A DNA stretch of 64,000 nt from Aphelocoma coerulescens (GCF_041296385.1 NC_091014.1:18823578-18887577), one strand, 5' to 3'; positions 13,601 to 26,617 are shown, numbered from the stretch's first letter. Numbers and translations: made by a program. Notes: generated by a model from the letters alone, not told the origin.

Positions 13601-14091
13601 AACAGCCACCTCATGACTATGAGAATGTAAATTGTTGCAGAGACTGTCACTTTTTCTCTTCTAATACTCCAGGCATGTAAAAACAAGATACACTATTATA
13701 TAAACTTTTCTAATATCAGGAATCTCAAATTTATTATTTAGGGGGTATGACCATCTTAAGTATGCTGCATGGTCTTTAAGTGTTTCTGGTATCAAGTTTT
13801 CAAGATAACTGATCTCAGGAAGAGCAGAGACCGAACAACTGAGGCATTTTCATTCAGAATTTTTGGACTTAGACATCTCTACAGGAAATTGCATTAGGGA
13901 TACCAAGATTTTTTTCCATCTAGCTCCTACTGCCTCTTTATTTATAGCTAATTAAACATTTTTCAGCTTGTACCTAATACCAAATAAGCAAAAATGTAAT
14001 TATGAAATCACTTTCTAAATAAGAAACTTCCTTTTATTTTGGGGAACTCAGGTTAAGGAAGAGATCTAAAATATCTAATATGTTAAATATT
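10611..14091. other. Gene-free AT-rich stretch
   Basis: No coding or RNA gene is recognisable. It contains poly-T and poly-A runs and small unsupported open frames of 60-80 codons. I found no LINE or LTR similarity by eye. Confidence 0.65.
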
Positions 14092-14150
14092 CAGGAGCTG
14101 GACTCAATGATCCTTATGTGACATTTCAAACTCAGGATATTCTATGATTC
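14092..14150 (+). mobile_element. CR1 LINE 3' tail fragment
   Basis: GAGCTGGACTCAATGATCCT, followed by a diverged CATTTCAAACTCAGGATATT and TCTATGATTCTA, matches the extreme 3' end of avian CR1 elements, including the terminal ATTCTATG-type repeats. CR1 copies are typically cut short at the 5' side, so a fragment of about 60 bp is expected. It carries no coding sequence. Confidence 0.8.
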
Positions 14151-14205
14151 TATTCTATTTATCTATCATTTATTAATCTATTTATCTATCATTTACTTAT
14201 CTTTC
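14151..14205 (+). repeat. ATCT/ATTT-rich tandem repeat, about 23-bp period
   Basis: CTATTTATCTATCATTTA occurs at 14,155 and again at 14,178, giving a 23-bp period. It directly follows the CR1 terminal repeats and may have grown from them. Confidence 0.75.
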
Positions 14206-15984
14206 AGTATCATCTCATTAATTCATTGGAAGAGAGTTACAGTGATTTGATTTAGGTCAGAAATACATAGGAAGGAATAAATTATGCTCTTTCCTGTAAT
14301 TCATCGTTTACTACTGCTAGATCTTGTTTTAAAAATCAGAATACCCTAACATACTTGGTTAACCAGGAAAGAATTTCAGAGAGAGAGAGGGATACATCTT
14401 CCATATATCCACACTTGGCAACAATTCATATCTTTACTGAGATGTTCAAGCAATCCTGGCATGAGCACTAGTTTTGACCGCTTATTACATAATTGTTCAG
14501 ATTTTCTTCAGAAGCTGTACTTAAGGGTAGTAATGCTTATGCAATGCTCTGAACAGAAACATATTAACAAGTCATCATGAAAATCCAATAGTTTGAGTGA
14601 CTCTCCAATTACCTTAGTTGCATGACATTCTTTTACCCAGAGCAGGAACACTTTCCTAAGCAATCAGTAGCAAAACTTTATACTCAAAAATGTGCAGGGA
14701 AATGAAGAAAACACATCACTAACTTTCCTATTAAGGAAAGTACTCAAATCTAAAATTCTTAAGAAAAAAAAGTATTCATTTTTTATCTGCATGGTCAACA
14801 TACATTTTAAAGTAATTATCTTACTTTATACGTTCGTAAGACATGACAGAATGAAAATTAGTGAAATTGTGGTCATGGAAACAGATTGCACATTATTACA
14901 CAGCTGTAATATAAACGTGCTCCAGGCAAGAAAGTATTGTTTTTTCTCTAAATTAGGTTTTCACTTGCAAAAAAAATGGGGGTGTTTTTTGTTTGTTTGT
15001 TTTGAGGGAGGAAGTAAAAAATATGCAAGTAAAATTGCAAGGTAGCAAAAAGTGGAGATTCATATAAAATAATTCAACATAATAGTGGATCTGAAATCTG
15101 GGGTTTGGTGTTGTTAATACAAACCAGCGGCATTTAACACCTTAAGTAATGAAAATATTAAACTATTTGATGACAGTAAAACAGCAGTAATAACACAAAG
15201 AACTGAAAATGAGACAGAAAAAAATATCTTTGTCAGACACAATAATTCAATGCACTGTTCTGCTACCAATGAACAAACCTCAGGGGTGTAACTATTGCCT
15301 TGCAGCCAGGGAATATTCAGTGGTTATAAGTCCCAGTGTCTCTTTTAACATAAGTGGCAAAATAAATAAACTGGGGGCAGAACATGGGACACCCATAACC
15401 AAACAACAGAAACTTTATATGAATTTAATTAAGAGATTTAGTATTGCTTGCTTGCCCTTCAATAAAGAAAATTTAACTGAAAATTTATTTCACTGAATCC
15501 TAAAGTATTGGATGTTCTAATTAAAGCTATAAATAATGTGCAAATATCATTTATTCTTTTTATAAGCTATTTTGCTATCATTTTTACAGAATTTCTCAGT
15601 AGTGTTGTGGCTCTACTTTCTGTACACAGCAAATCTCCTACTCCAACCCTCTATAATTTTTAGATTCACCAAAAAAAAAAAAAAATTGGAATGAAAAAAT
15701 AAGGGAAGGAAAAAAAAAAGTAGAGACTTTATCTTGTGTGGAGCCCCAAGGACGTCTGGAAGTAGCCACATATTGAGACATTTCTCAAACAAAATTCTTT
15801 GCAGGAAGCAAACATATTATTGTGTGAATTCAGTACATAATAATAAGACCTTACATTCAGAAGTAAGGTCTCAGGAAAAAAAGACTCCACTGATACTAAG
15901 AAAGGATACAAATTTCCCTGGAGTAAAGGGAATTTATACTGTTATATCCTTTCACATTTACTGGCCAGCTGAGTAGAATCTTCC
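14206..15984. other. Gene-free AT-rich stretch
   Basis: Two plus-strand open frames (14,692-15,045 and 15,209-15,496; 117 and 95 codons) have no recognisable domain and no neighbouring splice or promoter pattern that I trust. Poly-A tracts lie at about 15,669-15,685 and 15,710-15,720. A 9-bp inverted repeat (AGACCTTAC/GTAAGGTCT) lies near 15,846-15,872. Confidence 0.6.
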
Positions 15985-16240
15985 CCAATGTCCAATAGAT
16001 TCAATGCCAGCTGGCTCCAAGAGGGAATGCTGCTCACCAGGACTGAGCCCATGAGGAAAGGTGGTAGAACCTCTGGGATAATGTATTTAAGAAGGGGGAA
16101 ATGCTGCTGTGCAAAAGCACCTGGGGACAGGAGTGACAATAGGTTTCCCTCAACAGCGCTGCAGACACCAGTGAAGAAGGAGGGGGAGGACATGCTCCAG
16201 GCACAGGAGCAGAGATTCTCCTGCAGTCTAAATATGAAAA
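15985..16240 (+). mobile_element. ERVL-type avian LTR fragment (U3 side)
   Basis: The segment contains GGTGGTAGAACCTCTGGGAT and then TATTTAAGAAGGGG at about 16,085. This is the same promoter-like block found in LTRs A, B and C of this window. Further along, GAAGAAGGAGGGGGAGGACA, CTCCAGGCACAGGAGCAGAG and ATTCTCCTGCAG match a widespread avian LTR family as I remember it. No poly(A) end or target duplication is visible, so this is a partial copy. A 158-codon frame on the opposite strand (16,418-15,942) is antisense to it and is not a gene. Confidence 0.65.
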
Positions 16241-16410
16241 GTATATGAAATTGCATTCTGGGGCAAACACTGCAGTATAGATTCTGTAGATATGCAGAAA
16301 TGCAGAAGGTAGAGGAGAATGAGAGGATGTGACATGACTGGAGGGTCACAAGTTGAGTTCCCAAAAAAGGAAAAAAGAAGTTATCATGGCACATGGGTAA
16401 TTTTGAACAT

Positions 16411-16448
16411 TTTTTCAACTAAGCAATTATTTTTCAACTAAACAATTA
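16411..16448 (+). repeat. 19-bp tandem duplication
   Basis: TTTTTCAACTAAGCAATTA is repeated once directly (16,411-16,429 and 16,430-16,448) with one mismatch. Confidence 0.9.
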
Positions 16449-18714
16449 TTTAACATGAAGTGTATAACTTTTTCCGAGATCAGAAATTAATACTTTCATA
16501 ATTTTATACCAATGCTAATTATTACAGCTGCAGAGATTTTCTTTGATCTGATTTTAATTTAGCAAAAGGACATGGAAAACACATGTATTTATGAGATCTA
16601 ATTGTCTGCTAGCATGCTTTTAGGATAAGGTAGCAAGAGCTATTAAACCAAGGCAGGCAGGCCTAGAGCCAAAGATTTACTTACATGTGCAGGTACATGA
16701 GCTGTGATGTCAAAATGAGTATGGTTTAGTTATTTACAAATAGATATCTAACATCATTTGAGATAGATCATCAGAGATATCTCATGTTGTTTGTAGTATT
16801 TCACAACCTTCAGGAGATCAGTAGCTTGTTAGAAGGGCAGCTAGAGGGCAGATAAGAACCAAGGGGATCTCAAGTGCCACTAGTTACTATATTTATATAA
16901 CTGCATTAATCCCAACATGTCAGCTCCATTTCAGCAAAATCAATATTCTGATAACTTCTCAAGATTTTAAACAATAGCTGTCAGATAGGACTCCTGAAGG
17001 TTTAGAAGGGTGTCCCTGCCTCTGTGAGTGAGAAAAGATTTTGGCAGGAAGCAGGTAGGGAAACTACAGACTTATCAGAAGTCTACTCTAGGTACCAGCA
17101 GGGCTGACCAGGGAAATCCTATTGACTTTAGAGATCTACATCAAGAACCACTATTTTTTAGTTTATTACTCAGATCATATTTACACCAATGCTTTCCATA
17201 TAGAATAACTTGCCTTTCCAGAGCTGGTAGGCTTGTGCTAAGAAAAGTACTCTACAGGGGGTTTAGTTATTTTTGTAGCTAAGTCGTAGGACTATTTGAA
17301 GTTTTGCCATAAAAATTCTGCATAGGTACTGGAAAAGGAAAAAAGGAAAGTTCATGCAATATCTATAAAACCAACCAACAAAAAACTTATCAAATTATTT
17401 TCAAATTACTAGATACAATCTATTGAGAAACACTCCAAAAGATGTCCTAAACAGAGATAAAATTACATTGATATAATATTATTAAAGGCACTAATTGTAC
17501 TTCAACATTCAATTTAATTAGATCCAGAAATTAAAAGTTACATTTTACATATTATGTAGCTGTGTTTAGTAGTTATCTTTTAGTCTTTAGGGATGTGTTT
17601 TCTTAAGGTATATACAAACTGAAAATTGACCTGTCTGGTAACAGCATTGCAGGAATTAATTCTCAGCTTTGTTTACAAGAACTGTAAGAAGCAAATTCTC
17701 TGCTGGCCTAGCTTCATTTGAAGTCATTGAAATAATGTCAGGAGAGACTGTGGCAGTGGTACCAAGTGTATTTTGTGATTATTTTAACAATCATTAGATA
17801 TTTTATTTTAAATATATTGTTCTGTGTCCTAGTTTGGTTTTTTTTAGCAACATTTTCTCTTAAATATATAATTTTCTATATCATCTTTTTCCATCCCAAC
17901 ATAATATATTTCAAAGAATGGTTAATTGTCCTGGCTAATTTATACAGTCTTGCAGGCCACTTTAGTATGTTAGACTTAGAGTTAGTGTATTTATTTTTCC
18001 ACTGTAATTACATCCTGCCTAATTTCTGTTACTCTTTACACATATAATTCCCAAATTTTCAAAATAACTTAAAATACAGAATTTTTATTCAGCTCCACTG
18101 AAGGTGATTCTTCATGAGCATATACAGTGATTAAATGGTGTACCTGAGTTTTTAGAAAAGTGCTGCCTGCTTTTCTAGCATGAGTGAGTGAGTGTGTGTG
18201 TGTGCATATGTACATGTTGGTTGTTATTCCCTAACTACAGTACAATGTGATATGAGCTTTAAAGTGTCATCTCTTTAGAAGGTAATAGTATTGAGTGTTG
18301 GCTCCAAACACCACTCAGCGATTATGATCTGAGCTTTATACTATGCAAATAGCTAATTATTTAACCTGATATTTCCCATCTATATGAAGGAAATTGATAA
18401 GAAATCTGACATTTTTTTGAATAATAATTTCATTTGAATTTCTGAAACTAATCATCATCATTTCATACTATTTACTTCTGTTATGTACTTACATTTGGCG
18501 GCAACAATGTGAATAACAATATTTGTTATTTTCTAATTATGTTTCAGTCCACAAGATAAAAAATGAAAAATATCTAATAAGGCTTGCAAATCATCAGCTA
18601 TTCTAAAACTAATGACACTTCTCTGCAGTTCATTCCAGGAATCGTATCTGATCTCAACGGTCATTATCTATCCTCATCCTATGTTTAAGGTAATTAGGGC
18701 TTTTAAGCCAACAC
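16449..18714. other. Gene-free stretch with a GT microsatellite
   Basis: No gene recognised. A GAGT/GT dinucleotide run lies at 18,181-18,204. A moderately GC-rich part at about 16,980-17,280 has an 84-codon frame without recognisable similarity. It might be an eroded repeat, but I could not match it to one. Confidence 0.6.
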
Positions 18715-19325
18715 ACACAGCAGTTTGTGGAGCAGTTCCTGGGCTCTGCTTTGCATTCTTCTAAATCTTCTGGGAACTTTGTCCAAGATCACTGTAAAAC
18801 TTGTGGGAGGTCTCTGAGAAATATCAAAGTGCCTGCTGCTGACAGAGAAGTATTACCTTGGTGCTATGACTGCCAGCCTCTGGCAGCTTCTAACAAGCTC
18901 TGTGAGCTGTCCTTGACAAAAAGTGAGGAATGGTCAGGCATCCTTGCAGCAGGTACAGGGGAGGGAGCCATATAAGAGCTGGTCTTGAGCATGGCTCATG
19001 GAAGCACCTAACAGATGTAGCCTTCTGTGCAGAAAGGGGTCAGGAATGCTCACTACAGCATAAGTGTACTCAGGGATGGGCAATCAGACACTGCAGAGCA
19101 GCCACTGCAGCAGCTGTGCCTGTAACATTAGAGGCTTTGACCCAGACCAAGTTTCTGAGGGAGGACACAGCTCAGCAGCACTAGAACTGTAGGGAGTGTC
19201 TGTAGCAAGGAGGAATATTTCTTGTCTGTAGGAGATGGGCATGCTGGTGGACTACTTGTGTTGAGAAATAAAGAAGGTGGAGAGCAGTAGATTGTCTCAT
19301 CTCTTGTGCTACAGAGATTGACTGG
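18715..19325 (+). mobile_element. Unidentified GC-richer block, possible LTR
   Basis: This block is clearly richer in GC than its flanks. It has a TATA-like ATATAAGAG at about 18,970 and an AATAAA at about 19,267, followed by CTCATCTCTTGTGCTACA, which is the order expected in an LTR. Overlapping open frames (82, 84 and 74 codons) give no recognisable protein. No terminal TG/CA pair with a matching target duplication was found. An alternative is a non-retroviral repeat or an old processed transcript. It abuts a CR1 copy on its right. Confidence 0.35.
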
Positions 19326-19364
19326 ATCTTCTCTAAAATCCTTCAGCCTCAAAAGCCTGAGTTC

Positions 19365-20050
19365 AGAATCCTGAGAGGAAGAAAAAAGATAAATAACAGG
19401 ATCACAGCTCTGGACTTTTCAGAGAAGACTTCAGCCTCTTCAGAGACCTGCTGGTAAGAGTTCAATAGCAGATGGTCCTAGAGGGAAGAGGGGTCTAGGA
19501 ATGCTGATTTGTTGTATGGGTTTTCTGGGGGGTTTGGTCTTGTTTACATGTGTGAATAAATTCACCTTCAAGATCAAGGATGGTCTATCATGATGACTCA
19601 TCAATCAAAGGTGGCAGGAGGCCTGCATGGATGAAAAAAGTCATCCTCAATTCAAATATAAGTTACAAAAAAAGATGTGGAAGCAGGAGGAATATAGAGA
19701 CACTGTCTGAGCATGTGGGGATGAGATTTAAAAGGCTAAAGCCCACCTGATATTGAATCTGACAAAGGCTGTGAAGGGCAGTGGGAAGGGCTTCTACAGC
19801 TAAATCAGCAGTAAAAAGAACTTTGGAAAATGTGGGGCCCCATCTGTATGGAGCAGAGGAGATTGTGCCAAAGGAATTGGAGTCATTGACTATCTTGGCC
19901 TGTTCCTTCACCTTGGCCTTACTGCAAAGATTTGCCTCCAGAAGTCTCAGGTCCCTGAGGCCCAGGGGGAGGTCTAGCACAAAGACAGGCATGCAGGAAA
20001 GCTGGACTGGATAATCATAGGCCCTTCTAACCTCAACCAGTATGCAAGTC
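19365..20050 (+). mobile_element. Internally deleted CR1 LINE (ORF2 linker plus 3' tail)
   Basis: The order of segments matches CR1 ORF2 between its endonuclease and reverse transcriptase domains: CAGGATCACAGCTCTGGACT, then GGAGGCCTGCATGGATGAA, then AAGGGCTTCTACAGCTAAAT, then GAAAATGTGGGGCCCC, and AAGTCTCAGGTCCCTGAGG. Near 19,995 it passes straight to a CR1-like 3' end (GCTGGACTGGATAATCATAG, CCCTTCTAACCTC). The reverse transcriptase domain is absent. Stops and small deletions interrupt all frames, so it cannot be coding. Some of the loss is inferred from a remembered consensus. Confidence 0.8.
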
Positions 20051-23000
20051 TGATGTCAATTTATAAGACAGGTAATTCCATAAGGGAGACATTTCAAATA
20101 TTTTAGTTATTTACATAATTATGTTAAGGTAAAGGAAAATAGACAATTTTTGGATTGAAATTTTTTTCTTCCAGAGGACTCCAGACAGAGGTACTGAAAT
20201 AAAAAATGGGAATTATATTCTTTTAACAATTGAATATTTTTTCAAGTTTTATATTTTAGTAGTCATACATGACTAGCTTCTTGATGGGTATCTTTGCTAA
20301 CAGCTTATCTAATTTTATCCATCGCTTCATGACACCTTACAAAATACTGATATAAAAAGAAAATACATCTGATTTTTGAAAACTGGTGTTTATCATTCCA
20401 AAACAATTTCTATTTAAATTAATTGAATAAATGAATTAATAATGGGAAGTCATTTTCTTGAATATATGAAAGAGGAAACTGTTAATTATGGGAAACATTT
20501 CCTTGAAATATATTTTTCATCATTACAAATAATTAAAATTCAAAACAGCTCTGTCAAGTAATTTCTTTCACAAAATATAGTATCTTCAAGACATAAAAAC
20601 TTGCATTAGAAAGCTTTTCATAAACCTCTTACAAATATTTCATTAATTTAATGTCAACAGTTTTTCTTGATGGGGCTATTTATTCTTTTTAAATAAATAA
20701 TAACATTTTTATAAGTCAATGCCTACTAAAGATTTTGACAGGCCATTTTGTGTTATTTTGGTAATGACTCTAACTAGATTTACAGGAAACAAAAATACTT
20801 ATACAGTTGCAATGATCCTTGTGGAAAAATAGTAAAAAAATTCTTTTTGTATCCAGGAAAAGAAAAACTAATTTGTAAAATGTGCAGTCGAAACTTATTA
20901 CCTTAACAGAAAAACTATATATGTAGTAAGATATTTTTAATGGGGATGAGAATTCAGAAGGAAAGCACTATTGTCTTTAACATGTTTCCTAAGGCAAAAA
21001 AATATATTTAAGTACTACCAGAAGATTTATTTACAGATAATACTCATTAATTTTCTTTTTTCTGTGTGGACTTTTTATTTTTAAATTTCCTGATATTATT
21101 AATTTATGTCTTTTGGGGGGGGGGAAGGGAGGGGGAATGGATATAAAAAGTTTGCATAATGAAATATATATTAAAAACCAGTGGAGAAAGTGTTCTCTGG
21201 CCTTATAGAAAAAGACAGTTAAACTGAGCAGATTTCTTTCCCACTGATTTTATTCTCATGTAGAATCTGCCCATACATCTAAACTTTCTTTCTTGCCACT
21301 AGCTTTTAACCACAACCTTATGGGAAGATATATTGAGATTATGTCCTTCAGGGATGTAGGAGGGTTTTGAAGTTTTGGTGGGCACACACTGACAGGTAGA
21401 TTAAGACAATTTGATTTTTAAATTAAACTCGATTTAGTTAGGTATTTATAAAAATTAAAATTGGAAATTAAAAATTAATTTCATTATGATTAATTTTACT
21501 TTTAAAGAAAGGCTAGAAATACAAAGCATTGGATATTAAATCTTCATGCTGTGTAACTGAATCAGCCCTGATTCAGTTGAAAACCAGACTGTAGGTCTAA
21601 CACAAATCTAAGACTGAATCCTAATACATATCTACCCCGAGAGAGACTGAATTGCATTATTTGGCAAGCACTGATGTTGCTGCCTTTGAACATTCTGAGA
21701 GGCATTAGTCTCTTATTAAAGGATGGTACAATTTGAGGTCTTGCTCTCAATCATCGTCTGCATTGACCTTATTTAACTTATTATTACCAATCATCTACCT
21801 GGTGTTATCAACCATAAATAAGAATGCCTAGATACTACCATTTACATTTTTTTCTCTCTGAAGCGTGAGAGAAAAGCACAAAACTCTTCTATTAAGCAAA
21901 TCTAGCCATCTAAATAACTTTGAGAACATGAATTATTCTTTCCAAAGTCATTTGGAATTTGTACTCACAATCTTTGCAAACAGTGGAGGGAAAGAAGACA
22001 AAGAACAAACCCAGTCAAATCCACACTGATCATTTATGGCGTCAGTTCTCATCACTTTTAAAGGGTATCTACCATTAAAATGAAGACTTTGGGGTAGAAA
22101 ACATGCTTCCTTTAGCCTGACAGGATAACCAGCAATTGTTTTAAGTGCAGTGGCCACCATCAGAGATTCACATACTTAACTTGTTCCAAATGTCTGAATT
22201 ATACAGTGCAGAACTAAAGGCAGAATTACCCCCAAAGGATGCCACTTTAAGAGTTTCTGCCTTTCAGTTGCAGCAAAAGTGATTCATAGTTTAAATTAAG
22301 AACTTCTAGAATCCTGCAGGGTGAAGCTACCTCATTGGCTTCTCTGATTCTCAGAAGTAATTTTTCTTTCTCAGCCAGTGCTATAAAATCCATGGCAGAC
22401 CTCAGCTTTCACAGAGGACTGGGAGAACAAAACCTGAGTTGGGACAGCTTTGAGAATTAAACCTGGGAGTAGGGGGGACAAATGTTGCAAGACTTCCTTT
22501 TGCGACCTATGCAGAAATATTCAAGATCATTTGCATCTTTTTCTCCCTGTTGATTGTTTAGTATGTTCATTCCTATTACTCCTCTGCTTCCTATATTCTA
22601 CCCACAATTAAAATAATGTGCTCACTTACCTTATTGGCAAGACAGTGCACATGAAGACTGATGTGTTACATAAATACTCCAACAGTATCATTGGAGAGCA
22701 ATGGAAAATGTATCTTTCAGTCCCTTGCTTTGTTATAGTCTCCAAAAGAAGGAAGTGTAATTAGAGCCGTTGAGCTGCATAGCAAATTCATAACATTATT
22801 TGCAAAATTTGGACTGAGGCAACATCACAAATGTATTCACAGTGAAGAAAAAGTTGCAATACACTGGAAAAACCTCCCTCTTTCCACATGCCCTTCCCAA
22901 ATTTGTTTTTGTCACTTCTCTATTACTGTGCAGACCTTCTCTTCTCAACTTCAGTTTATACAAATGATCATCATATGGTTTAATGGAAATGGAGTGAAGT

Positions 23001-25184
23001 TAAATGAGGCCTTTTTTTAGTTAATTTTGATGAGCAGATCATCAGATATTAATTTCAGACAAACCTATTTCCAACCAACTATTCAAAAACAAATATTCAG
23101 AAAAATAATAACTATAAAAAGAGAAATCTAATTATTATTCAAATACTCCTTGCATTTGTCATATGTTTTTGAAATTTTTGGATGGAATTGAAATCTCCTC
23201 TTAAACATTTTTGCATAGATTTCTTTCTCTCAAGTATAGTTTTATTTTAAGAAAACTAAATGGACGTAAAGATGCAGAAATTGAGACTTGTGGTGAAGGG
23301 GAAGGAAACAAGGATGTAATCCTAACACATATTTCTCAGCACAACCAGTTCATAGTGAATTTGTATCTTGTTGTCTTTTCTGCATGCTTATCCTTCATTA
23401 TCTCCTGACTCAGTATTTTTGTCTAAACAATACATCTCATACTATAGCTTTCTGCTACTTTTAGTAGACTTCCCATTTATTTCTGTCTTCTAATGTGACA
23501 TAAAAGAAAATTTTACATACCTTTGCTTTCAAGTGCACGGTCCTCCTTTTCTTTCTCTTAATATCTTATGATCCTTTAATTTCACAAAAGGTCCCTCTTT
23601 TTCCTTTGTGCAAGCAAATTCCAATATAGGATCTTGCTTCATATAGTGCCATTTTGAAATACTACCACCATATCATACACTGAACAATAATATTTCTCAT
23701 TGTGTTTTACAGAAGCAGAGAACAGATTCAAAATAAAGTTTGCTAATTACTTTCTTTCCACACTGTGATTTCCATTGCATTGCCACCTAGAAATATTAGA
23801 CGCTAGACACTGTTAAAAAAGTCATACCAACCAGAGTACAATTATCTGCCTTTAGTAGAATGGTACTGGCATACTGAAATATTACCATCTTACAACATAA
23901 TGAAAATTATGTTAGTATTAAATGGGTTATTTAAAAGAGTTGCAAAACAAATCTGTAAAAACTTTGGGGTACCACAGAATGTTTAATTTTTAGCTATCCC
24001 ACCAAAATAAAGAAACTTTTCAAACTTATTCAAGACCACAATCATCATCATAATGCTTTGCCCCAAGCTCTGACCCTTGATTTGTGAGCTTATGAGATGA
24101 TCTTGTTATTATTTCAATTAATTTTTCTGTATTTGTATAAAATAAATGTCACTTATTATCTCTCAACAAATTTTCTTGAAACAAAAAAACAAAATTGAAA
24201 AAAATAGTATTCAAAATCAAAATAATTTATTTTTTCCCCAGTATGTTTATAAACACATTGCTCAGTAGGATATCATGTAGTATATGTTTATGAAAAGCAC
24301 ACAAAGAGAAATAAGGGAACTAAATTGCATTACACTCCTTAGTATCTCCTATGAATATATGCATTTGTCCATAGGGCTTAATCTTCTCCACTGGTAAGAC
24401 AAAAAGTCTTGCTTGGTAACAAACTGTGCTTCCCTAAAGGGCATTTAGGAGACTGGAAAAGCCATAATCATGAAAATTCTGAGAACAATTTCATCCTCAC
24501 TAACAATTATCCATGACTATAGAATATTGCTGGGATGTTTTCATAGAGGTTCAGACACCAGCTGTCATCATATGACAATCTCTATACAATAAAATGGGTA
24601 GTTTAATGAAGAATTAAAATAATAAAACAACAACATTTCTAAATTATACTTGCTAAAACAGAAGTTCCTAAACAACATAGAGTTTATTCAGGTGGATATC
24701 TGTCTTTTGAGTCTTGTCTTAACCTTTTAAAATGATCTTAAAACAGTTTTTAGTGCTCCTCATTCAGTAATTAAATATAAAATAGCATGTCTGGGCTGTT
24801 CTGTTGACTCATTCTTATCAGACAACAGAGCCCTAACAAAGTCCTATGATTTGGTAAAACATCAAGGAATTGTTGGCACATGATTATCACAGCACTTTTG
24901 GGAAGGCAAGCATCATTCACTGTGCACAACCATTGGCACTGACGCAGAAGAGCGAAAGCTGTGTATAACAGGCTACTTTGTCTTTTACCCATTTCCTATA
25001 ATATTTTCACCAGTACCATTCATAGCCTTTTTATGTTGAGTGATTGGACATGAAGTGCAACAGAAAGCTTCTCACAAACACAGACATATGCACATATTTC
25101 GTGGAAAGAAGATACACCATCAACAGCAGCAAAAAGCAGGGCTCCTGACCATTGCCAAGGAAACAGGGACACAAATTGCCAAGG
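20051..25184. other. Gene-free AT-rich stretch
   Basis: About 5.1 kb without a recognisable gene or long repeat. Open frames are at most about 85 codons and unsupported. The G-rich tract at 21,115-21,135 is listed separately. The very AT-rich 20,390-20,700 part, with TTAATTAA-type motifs, could be conserved non-coding DNA, but this is not testable here. Confidence 0.65.
21115..21135 (+). repeat. G-run with quadruplex potential
   Basis: Ten consecutive G are followed by AA, GGG, A and GGGGG. This supplies four G-tracts with short loops, which fits an intramolecular G-quadruplex on the plus strand. It is isolated in AT-rich DNA. Confidence 0.7.
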
Positions 25185-25189
25185 ACCAG

Positions 25190-26612
25190 TGTAGTGTAAT
25201 GGTTTTGGTCTAAAATACTCATTACTATTTACCTTCTGTGAGATAAGAATTAGGAGACAGCAAAGCAGGCACAAAACTTAAAAGACTATAAAGAAGTTTA
25301 TTAACAGACCTAAAAGAAAGGAGAAAAAAAAAAAAAGAAAAAATCACACCACACCTTCAGAACACTTCTCCTCCCCCCACCTTTCTCCCTTCTCCCACTG
25401 ACAGTGTAAAAAGACAACCCTTGAGATTTTCAGTCAGTTTACCACTTTCATAATAACCTTGTTCAGGTCACTTAGGGAAAGGAGTCTCTCTTGCTCATAC
25501 TATGGAGACATCTCCACAAGAGGTTCTCTCATGGCTTCAGTATCACGAGCCAGCCGCCTGGGTTGGTTATCTCCTCACATCATGTGAGAGTCCCTTCCCC
25601 TGACTTGCAGCTTTTCCCACAACTGCTTTCGAGGGTCCAATCTTGAGCTACTGGGTTACCATTTTAAGGTTGAGCTGTTCAGTAACAAAAGTTCTCTTCA
25701 GCCATCTGTGGGAGCATTTTCATCTCTAGAAATAGACGCCCTCCCCCTTCCCTGGGAAAAAAAGGGTCCTCATCATCTTCATCTCTAGGACTATCTCAGG
25801 GAGCATCTCTAGGAACAGAGGTCTTTCTCCTTCCAATTTGGAGCAAGAGTCCTCATCACTTCCATCTCTCCCTGTTCAAACTTCTCATCAAATTACAACT
25901 GCTTCAGCATTTGCTTATTTCAGGCACAGGTGCTTTTGCTCACAAGTACAAGTTGAACGCTCCACCCCCCATGCTTTCATGAAATTACAACGGGTACTCT
26001 GATATATCATAGTCCATCACCACCATAGCTTCACAACAGAATTTCAGCTTCTAAGCGTCTCCTCTTTTTCCTCCCTCAGGATTTCAGCTCTTCTTTCTTC
26101 ACTTAATGTCTGCAGACTTCATCAGTTCTGGAGGAAACTTACAGCACTAAAAGGGTTAATCTCACCCAGGCCTTGCAGCTGGAATGTCGCTTATTGCTGT
26201 TGGTCACATGATCTTTGCCGGGCATCGGAGCAGCTTCAGCTGAATCTTCGGCCGCACTGGAGGGGGGAGGGTGTAGAGCTGGGCCGCGCCGTCTGCACGT
26301 AACAGGGCTGTGGGGGGAGCCACGGATGGAACAGGGCCGCACGGCTCCAGGATGGCTGTGTCCCAGCCCGGCCCCGCTGGGCTGCACGGACCCTGCCCAG
26401 TTACCTGTCCCAAGGCCAGAAACAAGAGAGAGCTTTCCCGGGGTTTGTCCATTCTTAAATGGGGACCACAGAGGCGTGTCAAAATTTTTAAGTGGCTTAA
26501 AAAATTGTCAATATTCAAACTAGCCAGTTGATAGGTTCTGTTAGATCATAGAGGAAGCTGTAAGCACCTCTTTGCAAGAAAATCACTTCTACAACTATGC
26601 TAACCCATGACA
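25190..26612 (-). mobile_element. Solo LTR A, ERVL-type endogenous retrovirus
   Basis: A complete LTR read on the minus strand: it starts TGTCATGGGTTAGCA at 26,612 and ends CATTACACTACA at 25,190. The 5-bp duplication ACCAG sits exactly outside both ends (25,185-25,189 and 26,613-26,617). Near its 3' end on the minus strand is AATAAA (25,302-25,297). Its U3 has a GC-rich, CpG-bearing part (about 26,215-26,420) and the shared core CGCCTCTGTGG. A 5-bp duplication is what ERVL-class elements produce. No gag, pol or env lies next to it, so it is a solo LTR left by recombination between the two LTRs of a provirus. Open frames of about 70-105 codons in the GC-rich part are not genes. It is a relative of LTR B in inverted orientation. 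Confidence 0.92.
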
Positions 26613-26617
26613 ACCAG

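Noticed and set aside
15942..16418. 158-codon open frame on the minus strand, the longest in the window
   Set aside because: It lies antisense to an ERVL-type LTR fragment and its protein has no known similarity.
16980..17290. Possible CR1 ORF2 fragment
   Set aside because: A few words looked CR1-like but I could not find a consistent order of matching segments.
26139..26531. Overlapping open frames of 73-104 codons on both strands
   Set aside because: They are in the GC-rich U3 of solo LTR A, where few stop codons occur by composition.
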